A stretch of DNA of 64,000 nucleotides from Streptomyces rubrogriseus (GCF_027947575.1 NZ_CP116256.1:4836001-4900000); one strand, 5' to 3'; counted from the stretch's first letter, positions 10,032 through 19,829 are shown. Numbers and translations are program-made. Notes: generated by a model not told the origin, from the sequence alone.

Positions 10032-11939
10032 TTACAGCGTGCGCTCCAGGCGGTCCGCCATCAGCTGCACGAACCGGGCGGGCTCCTTGGGCCGGCCGCC
10101 CTCGGCGAGCACCGCGAGGGCGTGCAGCAGATCGGCGGTCTCGGTCAGCTCCGCGCGGTCCTGCCGGTCGGTCCAGGCCCGGTTCAGGGACTTCACCAGC
10201 TGGTGCTCCGGGTTGAGCTCCAGGATCCGCTTGGCGCCGGGCACCTCCTGGCCCATCGCCCGGTACATGTTCTCCAGGGCGGGCGTCAGCTCACCCGCGT
10301 CGGAGACGACGCACGCCGGGGAGACGGTGAGGCGGGAGGAGAGCCGCACCTCCTTGACCTCCTCGCCCAGGTGCTCGGTCATCCAGCCGAGCAGCCCGGC
10401 GTACTCCTCGCCCTGCTTCTCCTTCTCGGCCTCGCTCTTGTCCTCGTCGGTGCCGGAGAGGTCGATCTCCCCCTTGGCCACCGAGCGCAGCGTCTTGCCC
10501 TCGTACTCCCCCACCGCGTCGACCCAGACCTCGTCGACGGCGTCGGTGAGCAGGAGGACCTCGACGCCCTTGGCCCGGAACGCCTCCATGTGCGGGGAGT
10601 TCTCGATGGCCTGCCGGGACTCGCCCGTCATGTAGTAGATGTCGTCCTGCCCGTCCTTCATCCGCTCCACGTAGTCCTTGAGCGCCGTGGGCTCCTCGGC
10701 GTCGTGGGTGGAGGCGAACGAGCAGGCGGCGAGGATCGCGTCCCGGTTGTCGGAGTCGGTCACCAGGCCTTCCTTGAGTACCGCGCCGAACTCCCGCCAG
10801 AACGTGGCGTAGCGGTCCGGCGCCGACGTCCTGAGGTCCTTGACCGTCGAGAGGACCTTCTTCGTCAGCCGGCGCTGGATCATCCGGATGTGGCGGTCCT
10901 GCTGGAGGATCTCGCGGGAGACGTTGAGCGAGAGGTCCTGCGCGTCGACGACGCCCTTGACGAAGCGGAGGTAGGGCGGCAGCAGCTCCTCGCAGTCGTC
11001 CATGATGAAGACGCGCTTCACGTACAGCTGGACGCCGCGCTGGTAGCCCTGGGTGAACAGGTCGTGCGGGGCGTGCGAGGGCACGAAGAGCAGGGCCTGG
11101 TACTCGAAGGTGCCCTCCGCCTGGAGCCGGATCGTCTCCAGCGGGTCGCGCCAGTCGTGGGCGATGTGCTTGTACAGCTCGTGGTACTCGTCGTCGGACA
11201 CCTCGTCGCGCGGGCGCGCCCAGAGGGCCTTCATCGAGTTGAGCGTCTCCGCCTCGCGGGCCTCGGCGCCGTCTCCGTCGCCGCCCGGCTCGGGCAGCAG
11301 GCGGACCGGCCAGGTGATGAAGTCCGAGTACCGCTTGACGATCTCCTTGATCTTCCACGCGGAGGTGTAGTCGTGCAGCTGGTTCTCGGCGTCGGCGGGC
11401 TTGAGGTGCAGCGTGACCGCGGTGCCCTGCGGGGCTTCGCCGATCCGCTCCAGGGTGTACGTGCCCTCGCCGCGGGAGGTCCACCGGGTGCCCTCGGTCT
11501 CTCCGGCGTGCCGGGTGACCAGGGTGACCTCGTCCGCCACCATGAAGCCCGAGTAGAAGCCGACGCCGAACTGGCCGATGAGACCGTCGGCCCCGGCCGC
11601 GTCCTTGGCCTCCCGCAGCTCCTCCAGGAACTTGGCGGTGCCCGAGTTGGCGATCGTGCCGATCAGCCGGGTGACCTCGTCGTACGACATGCCGATGCCG
11701 TTGTCCCGCACGGTCAGGGTGCGGGCGTCCTTGTCGACCTCCAACTCGATGTGCAGGTCGCTCACGTCGGCGTCGGGCGCGTCGTCGCGCAGGGTGGCCA
11801 GGCGCAGCTTGTCCAGCGCGTCGGAGGCGTTGGAGACGAGCTCGCGCAGGAAGACATCCTTGTTCGAGTAGACGGAGTGAATCATCAGCTGGAGCAGCTG
11901 ACGCGCCTCTACCTGGAACTCAAACGTTTCGGTCGTCAT
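10032..11939 (-). CDS. htpG: Hsp90 chaperone HtpG
   Basis: Cytosolic Hsp90, 635 residues, full family length. The N-terminal GHKL ATPase domain shows the canonical opening [29 protein letters not shown], the DNGIGM loop and GQFGVGFYS. The middle domain contains the [10 protein letters not shown] motif and the C-terminal dimerisation domain follows. The ATG at 11939 has GAGG about 11 bases upstream; a GTG at 11957 would add six residues. No HspR or CIRCE-like operator was recognised in the 54-bp gap to the upstream gene. Confidence 0.97.
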
Positions 11940-11993
11940 GGCTGGTGAGTACCTCACAGGTCCACAGAGTCGTCTGCACTGGTGAGGGCAACT

Positions 11994-12563
11994 CTAGAAC
12001 AGCGAGGGCGCGTCCGTCGGCGCCGGCCGGACGACGTCCGCGCCCGTCTCCACCGCCCAGTCCGCCAGCGCCTCGGGCGGGTTCAGCCGCAGGGTCCGCT
12101 CGTCGTTGCCGTCCTCGGACGGCACCTCGACGGTGGCGACGACGCGGTGCCGGTCGGCGCCGGTGCCGAAGACGCCTTCGGCGTCCAGCCGGGCCACGGC
12201 CGTCTCCATGGCGCGCAGGCGCAGCTCGAACTCCGCGTCCGCCTCGTCGTCCGGCAGGTCGAAGAGGTCGCCACGGGCCTCGAAGAGCGGGCGGACCGGT
12301 TCCAGGTGTGCTTCGCCGTAGCAGCAGAACGGGGAGTCCGCGTACGACCACTTGATGTCGAGCGGCGCGCAGCCCTGCCGCTCCGACTCGGCGGCCAGTG
12401 CCTCGGCCGACCAGGCGGACAGCGCGGGCCCGTAGCCCTCCCCGGAGGTCACCAACGTGCAGTAGTAGAACCGGTGGTCGGGGTGCTCGCGGAACAGGTC
12501 GAGCAGGGCGGCGCGGGCCGCCCGGTGGACGGCGTCGGCCAGTTCGGACTCGGTGGGCTGCAC
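11994..12563 (-). CDS. DUF4303 family protein
   Basis: Soluble protein of 189 residues with the family motif FYYCTLVTSGEGYGPALSAW and a downstream KWSYADSPFCCYGEAH segment. No catalytic signature is known to me, and relatives are often next to stress or toxin genes. GTG 12563 is chosen because GGAG lies six bases before it. It reads in the same direction as htpG, 54 bp upstream of it, so the two could be co-transcribed. Function unknown. Confidence 0.8.
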   Translation of the reverse strand: MQPTESELADAVHRAARAALLDLFREHPDHRFYYCTLVTSGEGYGPALSAWSAEALAAESERQGCAPLDIKWSYADSPFCCYGEAHLEPVRPLFEARGDLFDLPDDEADAEFELRLRAMETAVARLDAEGVFGTGADRHRVVATVEVPSEDGNDERTLRLNPPEALADWAVETGADVVRPAPTDAPSLF

Positions 12564-12622
12564 GGTGGGCTCCGGGGCGGGCGGACGGGAGGTACGAGGC
12601 GGGGGAAGCCTAACGACACCCC

Positions 12623-13606
12623 CTAGCCGTGCAGCGACCGGTACGCCGCGGCCGCTCCCGGGTGCAGCGGCACGCCGCCGGTGCCGATGAGGCTGCGGAC
12701 GTCGAGGAACTGGGCGCCGACGGCGTGGTCCGGCACGAACTCGGGGGCTCGTCGCACCAGGAGGCGGGTGAGGGTGCCGGCGAGGGCGGGGTCCAAGTCG
12801 GGGCGGCACACCAGGAGGTTGGAGACGCCGACGGTCGCGACACCTGCCGAGGCGCGGTACGCGCTCTGCGGCAGGGACACCTCCTCCAGTCCCGAGGCGG
12901 CCATGCCGTCCCGGCCGCCGGCGAGACCGGGCAGCAGACCGGCCAGCGGCAGGAAGCGCAGGCCGGGATCGCGGTCCAGGTCGGAGAGGGTGGGCAGCGG
13001 CACGCCGCCCGCGACCAGCAGTCCGACCACGGAGCCCGCCCGCAGGGCCGCCGCCGCGTCGGCCAGCCGCAGGTGCCGTACCGGGACGTCGGTGCCGGGC
13101 CTCAGACCCGCGGCGCTCAGCAGCCGGGCGCCGAGGTGGGCCGCGCCGGAGCCGACGGCGCCCAGCGAGACGGGGTGTCCGGCCAGGTCGGCCACGCCGT
13201 GCACGGGGGCGTCGGCGCGTACGGCGAACTGGAGGTACGTCTCGTAGACCCGGCCGATCGCCCTCAGGGGCACCGGCCGCGGGAAGAGCCCGGTGCCCTG
13301 GGCGGCGCGGGCCGTGTCGGTGAGGACGAGGCCGAGATCGGCCTCGCCGTCGCGGAGCAGTTCGATGTTGGTGATGCTGCCCGCGGTGGTGCGGACGTGG
13401 CAGCGCAGCCCGGGGTGGGCCGCCTCCACCTGGTCGGCGAGGAGCCGGCCGAAGGCGGCGTAGAAGGCGGTCGGTTCGCCGGTGGCCAGCCGCAGCACAC
13501 CGTCCGGTCCGGAGCGCCCGTGCGCGAGGTCACCGGCGAGTACGCCGCCGAGGGCACCCGCGGCGGCGGTACCGAACGCGGCCCGCAGGACCCCACGCCG
13601 GTTCAC
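12623..13606 (-). CDS. TAXI-family TRAP solute-binding protein
   Basis: 327-residue periplasmic-type binding protein. The N-terminus MNRRGVLRAAFGTAAAGA is a twin-arginine-like signal. The TAXI signature region is visible (RLATGEPTAFYAAFGRLLAD, TTAGSITNIELLRDGEADLG). No TRAP membrane subunit is nearby. Its GTG start overlaps the stop of the sensor kinase gene by four bases (GTGA at 13603-13606), so translation was coupled. Binding proteins placed in two-component operons often act as accessory ligand sensors, here probably for a small organic acid. Confidence 0.85.
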   Translation of the reverse strand: MNRRGVLRAAFGTAAAGALGGVLAGDLAHGRSGPDGVLRLATGEPTAFYAAFGRLLADQVEAAHPGLRCHVRTTAGSITNIELLRDGEADLGLVLTDTARAAQGTGLFPRPVPLRAIGRVYETYLQFAVRADAPVHGVADLAGHPVSLGAVGSGAAHLGARLLSAAGLRPGTDVPVRHLRLADAAAALRAGSVVGLLVAGGVPLPTLSDLDRDPGLRFLPLAGLLPGLAGGRDGMAASGLEEVSLPQSAYRASAGVATVGVSNLLVCRPDLDPALAGTLTRLLVRRAPEFVPDHAVGAQFLDVRSLIGTGGVPLHPGAAAAYRSLHG

Positions 13607-15042
13607 CGGTCCTCTCCCCCGGCGGGCACACCCGGTACGACGGCTCGGGTCCGCAGGCCGCGCGGGTGCGCCGGGGTCAGTTCCAGGCGGCCGCCGCGGC
13701 CCGCCAGGAGTTGCTCGGCGATGGCGAGGCCCAGGCCCGTGCCGGACGTCCCGGCCTGGCGGGCCGAGCGCCAGAACCGGGTGGTGGCCCGGTCGATCTC
13801 CTCCGCCCGCAGCCCGGGGCCGTCGTCGGTGACGGTGACGACCGCGTACGGGCCCTCGGCGGCGCAGCGCAGCCGGACGTGGGCGCCGTCACCCGCGTAC
13901 TTGATCGCGTTGTCCAGCAGGATGTCCGTCACCTGGGCCAGTTCCCGGTCGGTGCAGGCCGCCGGGACCGGCCCGGCCGCCTCGGCGGTGAGGCGGACCG
14001 CGGCGCGGCGCGCGACCGGTTCCCACAGCCGGTGCCGGCCCAGCGTGACCTCGGCGGCGTCGCAGTGTGCGCCCGGGTCGTCGGTGACCGTGAGCTCCCC
14101 GGCCCGGTGCTCGGCGGCGGCGAGGGCCAGGATGTCGTCGAGCAGGGTCTCCAGCCGGTCGAGTTCGGTGTTGACCCCGGCGTAGGTGCGCTCGCCGGTG
14201 GGGCGCAGGTGGGTCCGGAGGGCGTCCACCCGCAGCCGGAGGGCGGCCATGGGGTTGCGCATCTGGTGGGAGGTGTCGGCGACCAGCCTGCGCTGCTGTT
14301 CCAGTGCGGCGGTGACGGTGCGGGCCATGCGGTTGAAGCCGGTGGCGAGCTGGCGCAGCTCGGGCGGTCCGCCGACGGAGGCGGAGCCGCGCTGCCCCGG
14401 CGGGCCGCCGGACACGGTGTGCTCGGGCGGGAGCCCCGCCGCCAGCTCCCCGACCGCGCGGTCGAGCTAGCGCAGCGGGCTGACCACCCACCGGGTCGCC
14501 GCCCGGGCCAGTACCGTGCAGGCGAGGGCGACCAGCGCGGTGCCGGCCAGCACGGCGGCCCAGCGCCGGGCGATGTCCCCGGCGGCCGTGTCCACGTCGG
14601 CGCGCAGCACCACGGCGCCGGAGACCTGGGTGCCGGTGCCCGCCGGCGTCGCGAACATGCGGTGCCCGCGGGACCAGGGACGCAGGGCGGCGCGCGGGTG
14701 CGCGCTCTGGTTGCGCAGGGCCGCGTCGATCAGCCGGGCGACGGAGGGGTCGGCGGCCCGCATGCCGCCGGTCTGCACGACGGGGTGGCCGCGGGTGTCG
14801 GTGACGACGAGGGGTTCGCCGTAGAGCTGGGTGTAGCGCCGGGCCTCGGCGGCGATCGCCGAGGTGTCGCCGTTGCCCGCCGCCCGGTCCATGAGGGACG
14901 CGAAGCGGTCCAGGTCGGAGCTGCGGGCGAGGACCAGCTGCTGGGTGCGGTCGGAGGCGGTGAACAGCAGCAGCGGGACGGCGAAGGCGGCCACCGCCAG
15001 CACGCCGAACAGCAGCAGCACGGTCTGTACCCGGGTGCGCAC
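13603..15042 (-). pseudogene. Sensor histidine kinase interrupted by an amber codon
   Basis: One reading frame from GTG/ATG 15042 to 13603 encodes an OmpR-class sensor: TM1 (about 5-27), an extracellular domain, TM2 (about 165-187), HAMP, H-box SHQMRNP (His259), N-box DNAIKYAGDG and GTGLGLAIAEQLL. It is broken by TAG at 14469-14467, exactly at the HAMP start (SPLR-stop-LDRAVGELAAGL). A CAG-to-TAG change would suffice. The first 191 residues (14467-15042) would be a membrane stub; the catalytic part could restart only at an internal codon such as that at 14415. It may be a real nonsense mutation or a sequencing error. Its response regulator lies 9 bases upstream. Confidence 0.8.
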
Positions 15043-15051
15043 GCGCGGTCC

Positions 15052-15714
15052 TCAGTCGCCGAGTCGGAAGCCGAAGCCCCGGATCGTGGTGAGCAGCTCC
15101 GGGCGGCCCAGCTTGGCCCGCAACTGGGTGAGGTGCACGTCCAGGGAGCGGGACACGGCGTGGTAGGCGTCGCCCCACACCTCGTCGAGCACCTGCTCAC
15201 GGCTGACCGCCGTTCCGGCCCGGCGCGCCAGCACGGCGAGGACGTCGAACTCCTTGGTGGTCAGCTCCACCTCCGCCCCGTCGACGCGGACCTGCCGGGC
15301 GTCCAGCGCGATCTCCACGTCACCGACGCGCACGGTACGGGCGCTGCGCGGCGCCCGGGCGGCGGCCGTGCGCCGGGTGACGGCCTCGATGCGGGCCAGC
15401 AGCTCGGTCAGCCGCACCGGCTTGACGAGGTAGTCGTCGGCGCCGAGCCGCAGCCCCCGCACCACCGAGCGCTCGTCGCCGCGCGCCGTCAGCACCAGCA
15501 CGGACAGGTCGCTGACCGCCCGCAGCCTGCGCAGCACCTCCAGGCCGTCCACGTCGGGCAGGCCGAGGTCGAGGAGGAGCAGGTCCGAGCTGCGGTGGTA
15601 GGTCAGCACGTCCCTGCCGCGGGTGACCCGCCGGGTGATGTGGCCGTGGTCGTACAGGACCTCCACGAGCGCTCCGGCGACGCCGTCGTCGTCCTCGGCC
15701 AGCAGTATCTGCAT
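15052..15714 (-). CDS. OmpR/PhoB-family response regulator
   Basis: 220-residue DNA-binding response regulator. The receiver domain (1-115) has the acidic cluster EDDD at 7-10, phosphoacceptor Asp49 in LLLLDLGLPD, and Lys in the LVKPVR switch. The C-terminal winged helix (about 125-218) contains ELTTKEFDVLAVLARRAG and the recognition region SRSLDVHLTQLRAKL. The start ATG 15714 has GGGAGG seven bases upstream. It forms an operon with the damaged kinase and the TAXI protein. Three 14-bp tandem repeats begin 33 bp before its start and are candidate autoregulatory sites. Confidence 0.94.
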   Translation of the reverse strand: MQILLAEDDDGVAGALVEVLYDHGHITRRVTRGRDVLTYHRSSDLLLLDLGLPDVDGLEVLRRLRAVSDLSVLVLTARGDERSVVRGLRLGADDYLVKPVRLTELLARIEAVTRRTAAARAPRSARTVRVGDVEIALDARQVRVDGAEVELTTKEFDVLAVLARRAGTAVSREQVLDEVWGDAYHAVSRSLDVHLTQLRAKLGRPELLTTIRGFGFRLGD

Positions 15715-15746
15715 CCTGCCGCCTCCCTTCCCGGTCGCAGTGCCCA

Positions 15747-15788
15747 CGTCGGAATGCCTGCGTCCGGATGTCTGCGTCCGAATGTAGA
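15747..15788. repeat. Three tandem 14-bp repeats upstream of response regulator
   Basis: Units CGTCGGAATGCCTG, CGTCCGGATGTCTG and CGTCCGAATGTAGA follow one another without spacer. Tandem direct repeats of 10-14 bp are the usual binding pattern of OmpR-type regulators. They lie in the 236-bp divergent gap, which also holds GTTAAGGGGAGGTTAG near 15849-15864 with TTA triplets 11 bp apart. Confidence 0.6.
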
Positions 15789-15950
15789 CCACGCTCGGCG
15801 GCACGTTACGCCTGGTCCGCAGGGTGGACGGGCGGGGCGGGGCTCTTGTTAAGGGGAGGTTAGTTCTGTGTCCGGTCGGCTCCCGGCCGCCGGGCGGGCG
15901 GGGAGAGGCTGCCGCGGTCGACGACGACCCGATCCCGGAGGACGCAGCCC

Positions 15951-16976
15951 ATGATCATCGACTGTCACGGTCACTACACCACGGCCCCGCCGGCCCTGGC
16001 CGCCTGGCGGGAACGGCAGATCGCCGCCCTGGCCGGCTCGGCGGCGGCACCCTCGCCCGCCGACCTGCGGATCAGCGACGACGAACTGCGCGAGAGCGTC
16101 GAGCCGAACCAGTTGCGGATGATGGACGAGCGCGGCATCGACGTCACCGTCTTCTCACCCCGGGCGTCGTTCATGGCGCACCACGTGGGTGACTTCCGCA
16201 CCTCGGCCGCGTGGGCGGCGCTCTGCAACGAGCTGTGCCACCGCGTCGCCGGTCTCTACCCCGAGCGCTTCGTCCCGGCCGCGATGCTGCCGCAGTCGCC
16301 GGGCGTCGACCCGGCCACCTGCGTCCCGGAGCTGACGCGCTGCGTCGAGGAGTACGGCGCGGTCGCGGTGAACCTCAACCCCGACCCCTCGGGCGGCCAC
16401 TGGACCGCTCCCCCGCTCACCGACCGCTCCTGGTACCCGCTCTACGAGAAGCTGGTCGAGTACGACGTCCCGGCGATGGTCCACGTCAGCACGAGCGTGA
16501 ACCCGGCCTTCCACACCACCGGCGCGCACTACCTCAACGCCGACACCACGGCGTTCATGCAGCTGGTGCAGGGAGACCTGTTCGCGGACTTCCCCACCCT
16601 GCGGCTGGTGCTCCCGCACGGCGGCGGCGCGGTGCCGTACCACTGGGGCCGGTTCCGCGGGCTGGCCATGGCGCTGGGCAAACCGCCGCTGGAGGAGCAC
16701 GTCCTCGGCAACGTCTTCTTCGACACCTGCGTGTACCACCAGCCCGGCATCGACCTGCTGCTCGACGTGGTCCCGGCCCGCAACGTGCTGTTCGCCTCCG
16801 AGATGATCGGCGCGGTGCGGGACGTCGACCCGTGCACGGGCCACCACTTCGACGACACCCGGCGCTATGTCGAGGCGTCCGCCCTGTCCGCGGAGCAGGT
16901 CGCCGCCGTGCGGGAGCACAACGCACGGTCGGTGTACCCGCGCCTGGACGCGCTGCTGAAGCGACAGGGGCGCTGA
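15951..16976 (+). CDS. ligJ: 4-oxalomesaconate hydratase-like amidohydrolase
   Basis: Amidohydrolase-superfamily (ACMSD branch) enzyme of 341 residues. The metal motif HxH is in IIDCHGHYTTAPPALAAWR (His6, His8), with further ligands in MVHVST and VLPHGGGAVPYHWGR. The N-terminal sequence is the hallmark of LigJ of the protocatechuate 4,5-cleavage route, which hydrates 4-oxalomesaconate to 4-carboxy-4-hydroxy-2-oxoadipate. The next gene is the preceding enzyme of that route, which supports the call. The stop is separated by one base from the next ATG. A related decarboxylase function cannot be fully excluded. Confidence 0.8.
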   Translation: MIIDCHGHYTTAPPALAAWRERQIAALAGSAAAPSPADLRISDDELRESVEPNQLRMMDERGIDVTVFSPRASFMAHHVGDFRTSAAWAALCNELCHRVAGLYPERFVPAAMLPQSPGVDPATCVPELTRCVEEYGAVAVNLNPDPSGGHWTAPPLTDRSWYPLYEKLVEYDVPAMVHVSTSVNPAFHTTGAHYLNADTTAFMQLVQGDLFADFPTLRLVLPHGGGAVPYHWGRFRGLAMALGKPPLEEHVLGNVFFDTCVYHQPGIDLLLDVVPARNVLFASEMIGAVRDVDPCTGHHFDDTRRYVEASALSAEQVAAVREHNARSVYPRLDALLKRQGR

Positions 16977-16977
16977 C

Positions 16978-17895
16978 ATGACCACCCTCGCGCCCAAGAC
17001 CCCCGGCTGGCTGGACTGGCACCCGGCCCCGTCCGAGCCCTCCTTCCGGCTGCCGCCCGGCACGGTCGACGCCCACTGCCACGTGTTCGGTCCGCAGGCG
17101 GAGTTCCCGTTCGCCCCGGAGCGCAAGTACACGCCCTGCGACGCGGGCAAGGACCGGCTCTTCGCCCTCCGGGACCATCTCGGCGTGGACCGCCAGGTGA
17201 TCGTGCAGGCCACCTGCCACGGTGCCGACAACAGCGCCATGCTCGACGCGGTGCGGGCGAGCGGCGGGCGGGCGCGCGGCGTGGCGACCGTCCGGCCGGA
17301 CGTCAGTGATGCCGAGCTGCGGGCGCTGGACGCGGCGGGTGTGCGCGGGGTGCGGTTCAACTTCGTGCGCCGGCTGGTCGACGCGTCGCCCAAGGACGCC
17401 CTGCGCACGATCGCACGGCGGATCGCCCCGCTCGGCTGGCACGTCGTCCTCTACTTCGAGAGCGCCGACCTGCCCGAACTGGCGGGCTTCTTCACCTCCT
17501 TGCCCACGCCGCTGGTCGTGGACCACATGGGGCGCCCGGACGTGACGAAGCCGGTGGACGGCCCCGAGTTCTCGCGTTTCCTGCGCTTCACCGACCGGGG
17601 CGAGGTGTGGGTCAAGGTGTCCTGTCCCGAGCGGCTGAGCGTGAGCGGACCCGCCGCGCTGGACGGGGAGCGCGCGCCCTACGCCGACGTCCTGCCCTTC
17701 TCCCGCCGCGTCGTCGAGGAGTTCGGCGACCGCGTGCTGTGGGGCACGGACTGGCCGCATCCCAACCTCACCGACCACATGCCCGACGACGGCCTCCTCG
17801 TCGACCACGTACGGCGGATCGCCGTCACCGAGGAGCAGCAACGCCGGCTGCTGGTCGACAACCCGGCCCGCCTGTACTGGCCCGGCGACCGGTGA
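16978..17895 (+). CDS. ligI: 2-pyrone-4,6-dicarboxylate lactonase-like amidohydrolase
   Basis: 305-residue amidohydrolase. VDAHCHVFGP carries the HxH motif, GVRFNFVRRLVD and VVDHMGRP are typical of LigI, and GTDWPHPN supplies the C-terminal metal/acid residue. LigI hydrolyses 2-pyrone-4,6-dicarboxylate to 4-oxalomesaconate, the substrate of the LigJ-like neighbour. It starts one base after the upstream stop, indicating one operon. No ring-cleavage dioxygenase, LigC dehydrogenase or LigK aldolase gene lies in the window, so the pathway is incomplete here. Confidence 0.8.
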   Translation: MTTLAPKTPGWLDWHPAPSEPSFRLPPGTVDAHCHVFGPQAEFPFAPERKYTPCDAGKDRLFALRDHLGVDRQVIVQATCHGADNSAMLDAVRASGGRARGVATVRPDVSDAELRALDAAGVRGVRFNFVRRLVDASPKDALRTIARRIAPLGWHVVLYFESADLPELAGFFTSLPTPLVVDHMGRPDVTKPVDGPEFSRFLRFTDRGEVWVKVSCPERLSVSGPAALDGERAPYADVLPFSRRVVEEFGDRVLWGTDWPHPNLTDHMPDDGLLVDHVRRIAVTEEQQRRLLVDNPARLYWPGDR

Positions 17896-17962
17896 GCCGC
17901 TCCCCCTCCCGGCCGTCGCTCCGGCCGTCGCCGTCCCCGATCCCCGCGACAAGGACCCCGTC

Positions 17963-19324
17963 ATGCAGCACGCCAACGCACTGAACCGGCTGGACCGGCT
18001 GCCGGTCTCCCGGTTCCACAAAGTCACCCTGCTCGCCGTGTCGTTCGCCTACTTCTTCGAGTTCGCGGACATCAACACCTTCGCCACCACCGCCCCCAAA
18101 CTGGTCGACCTGTGGGGCCTCTCGGTCGACCAGGTCGCCTACGTCACCTCGCTGTCGTTCGTCGGCATGTTCCTCGGCTCGGTCGTCGCCGGTACCGTGG
18201 CCGACCGCCTGGGCCGCAAGCGGACGCTGCTGCTGACGACGCTGTTCTTCGGCGTCTTCTCGTTCGCGTCGGCGTTCTCCTGGGACCTGGTGTCGCTGAC
18301 CGTCTTCCGGGTGCTGACCTCGGCCGGTCTGGCGGCGATGACCGTGGTCGCGGTCATCTACGTCAACGAGATGTACCCCTCGGCCGTGCGCGGCAAGTAC
18401 CAGGCGTACGCCATCGTCATCGGCATCTGCGGCACCCCGGTCACCAACCTCGTCGCGAGCGGGGTCGTGCCGCTCGCCGACTGGACCTGGCGCCTGGTCT
18501 ACCTGTGGGGCTCGCTCGGCATCCTGCTCGTCCTGTTCACCCGGCACCTCAAGGAGTCCCCGCGGTGGCACGAGAGCCGTGGGGACCACGCGAGCGCGGA
18601 CGCCGTGCTGCGTGAGATCGAGGGATCGGTCGCCGCCGAGCACGGACCGCTGCCCGAGCCGGCGCCCCCGATCCGGGAGGAGTCGGTGGCCAAGGCCCCG
18701 CTGAGGCTGCTGCTCCAGCGCAAGTACCTGCTGCCGACGCTGCTGCTCACCGTCATGTGGGTCACCCAGACCATCGGCTTCTTCGGCTTCTCGAGCTGGG
18801 CACCGACCCTGCTGGCCAAGGAGGGCTTCAGCGTCGAGAAGTCGGTCTTCTACGTGGCGCTGACCACCGTCGGCGCGCCGCTCGGCTCGTATCTGGCCGC
18901 CCTCGTGACCGACCGGTTCGAACGCAAGTGGTGCCTGGCCGCCTTCGGCACGCTGATCGCCGTGTGCGGGCTCCTGTACGGCCTCACGTTCGACCCGGTG
19001 CTCATCATCGTGTTCGGCTTCCTGGTCAACCTCTTCGAGCGCGGTTACACGGCACTCGGCTACGCCTACTCGCCCGAGCTGTTCGACACGCGGGGACGCT
19101 CCCTGGGCACCAGCGTGTCGTACGGGCTCGGCCGGCTGTCCAACGCCGCGGGGCCGCTGATCGTCGCGGCCCTCTACAACGCGCACGGCTACCGGAGCGT
19201 CTTCTACTTCATCGCCGGCACCTGGCTGGTCGGTGCGATCGCGCTGAGTGTCTTCGGACCGCGCACCCGCGCGGCCCGGAACGCCGCCGCACCCCGCAAG
19301 GAGCAGGACCCCGTGGCGGGCTGA
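17963..19324 (+). CDS. MFS transporter, aromatic/organic acid:H+ symporter-like
   Basis: Twelve-helix major facilitator of 453 residues. The sugar/acid-symporter signature GTVADRLGRKRTLLLTT is between helices 2 and 3, and a charged central loop spans about residues 195-240. The first helix region (FAYFFEFADINTFATTAP) is like the aromatic acid and metabolite symporters. AAGGA precedes ATG 17963. Being the third gene of the LigJ-LigI operon (67-bp gap), it probably imports pyrone dicarboxylate or a related tricarboxylate or aromatic acid. Confidence 0.88.
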   Translation: MQHANALNRLDRLPVSRFHKVTLLAVSFAYFFEFADINTFATTAPKLVDLWGLSVDQVAYVTSLSFVGMFLGSVVAGTVADRLGRKRTLLLTTLFFGVFSFASAFSWDLVSLTVFRVLTSAGLAAMTVVAVIYVNEMYPSAVRGKYQAYAIVIGICGTPVTNLVASGVVPLADWTWRLVYLWGSLGILLVLFTRHLKESPRWHESRGDHASADAVLREIEGSVAAEHGPLPEPAPPIREESVAKAPLRLLLQRKYLLPTLLLTVMWVTQTIGFFGFSSWAPTLLAKEGFSVEKSVFYVALTTVGAPLGSYLAALVTDRFERKWCLAAFGTLIAVCGLLYGLTFDPVLIIVFGFLVNLFERGYTALGYAYSPELFDTRGRSLGTSVSYGLGRLSNAAGPLIVAALYNAHGYRSVFYFIAGTWLVGAIALSVFGPRTRAARNAAAPRKEQDPVAG

Positions 19325-19331
19325 GGCGGTG

Positions 19332-19829
19332 TCAGACCACCCGAGCGAGCTCGCCGCGCAGCGCGGTCGCCTTGCCCAGGAGGCCGCGCATGACGACGAC
19401 GAGCATGGCGAAGGCGGCGCCGGCACCGACGCAGGCGACCGCGGCGCCGAGTGCGCCCAGCGTCTGCATGCCGTCGTCGGGGGTGGGGATCTCCGCGACG
19501 GCCAGGTGCACGGCGACGCCGAACGCCAGCAGTGTGGCCACGACCGTGGCCCCGATGACGGTGTCGACCCAGCGGAACGCCCGCCGGGAGAAGACGGCGT
19601 CGCGCTCGACCATGCCGAGCAGCATCCACACGGCGGCGAGCGCGACCTGGACGCAGGCGACGCCGAGGATCGCCACCGTCGCGTAGGGCACGGCGAAGGG
19701 TTCGTAGGGCGGGAAGCGGTCGGCCTCGTCGGACGCCGTGGTGGGGATGACGACGATCTGCCCGAAGAGGCCGAGCAGGACCCCGGCGGCGGCAGCGGCG
19801 CGGAGCGCGGCGATGAAGAGACGGTGCAT
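19332..19829 (-). CDS. DUF2975 family membrane protein
   Basis: 165-residue protein with four predicted membrane helices (about 5-25, 48-72, 90-112, 125-150) matching DUF2975. Relatives usually neighbour a small Xre-type regulator (YozG-like); none is visible here. Its stop lies seven bases from that of the convergent MFS gene. Function unknown, perhaps a membrane partner of a repressor. Confidence 0.75.
   Translation of the reverse strand: MHRLFIAALRAAAAAGVLLGLFGQIVVIPTTASDEADRFPPYEPFAVPYATVAILGVACVQVALAAVWMLLGMVERDAVFSRRAFRWVDTVIGATVVATLLAFGVAVHLAVAEIPTPDDGMQTLGALGAAVACVGAGAAFAMLVVVMRGLLGKATALRGELARVV

Noticed and set aside
13603..14415. Treating the kinase C-terminal half as an independent gene
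   Set aside because: No ribosome site or membrane segment before it, and the frame joins exactly across the amber codon.
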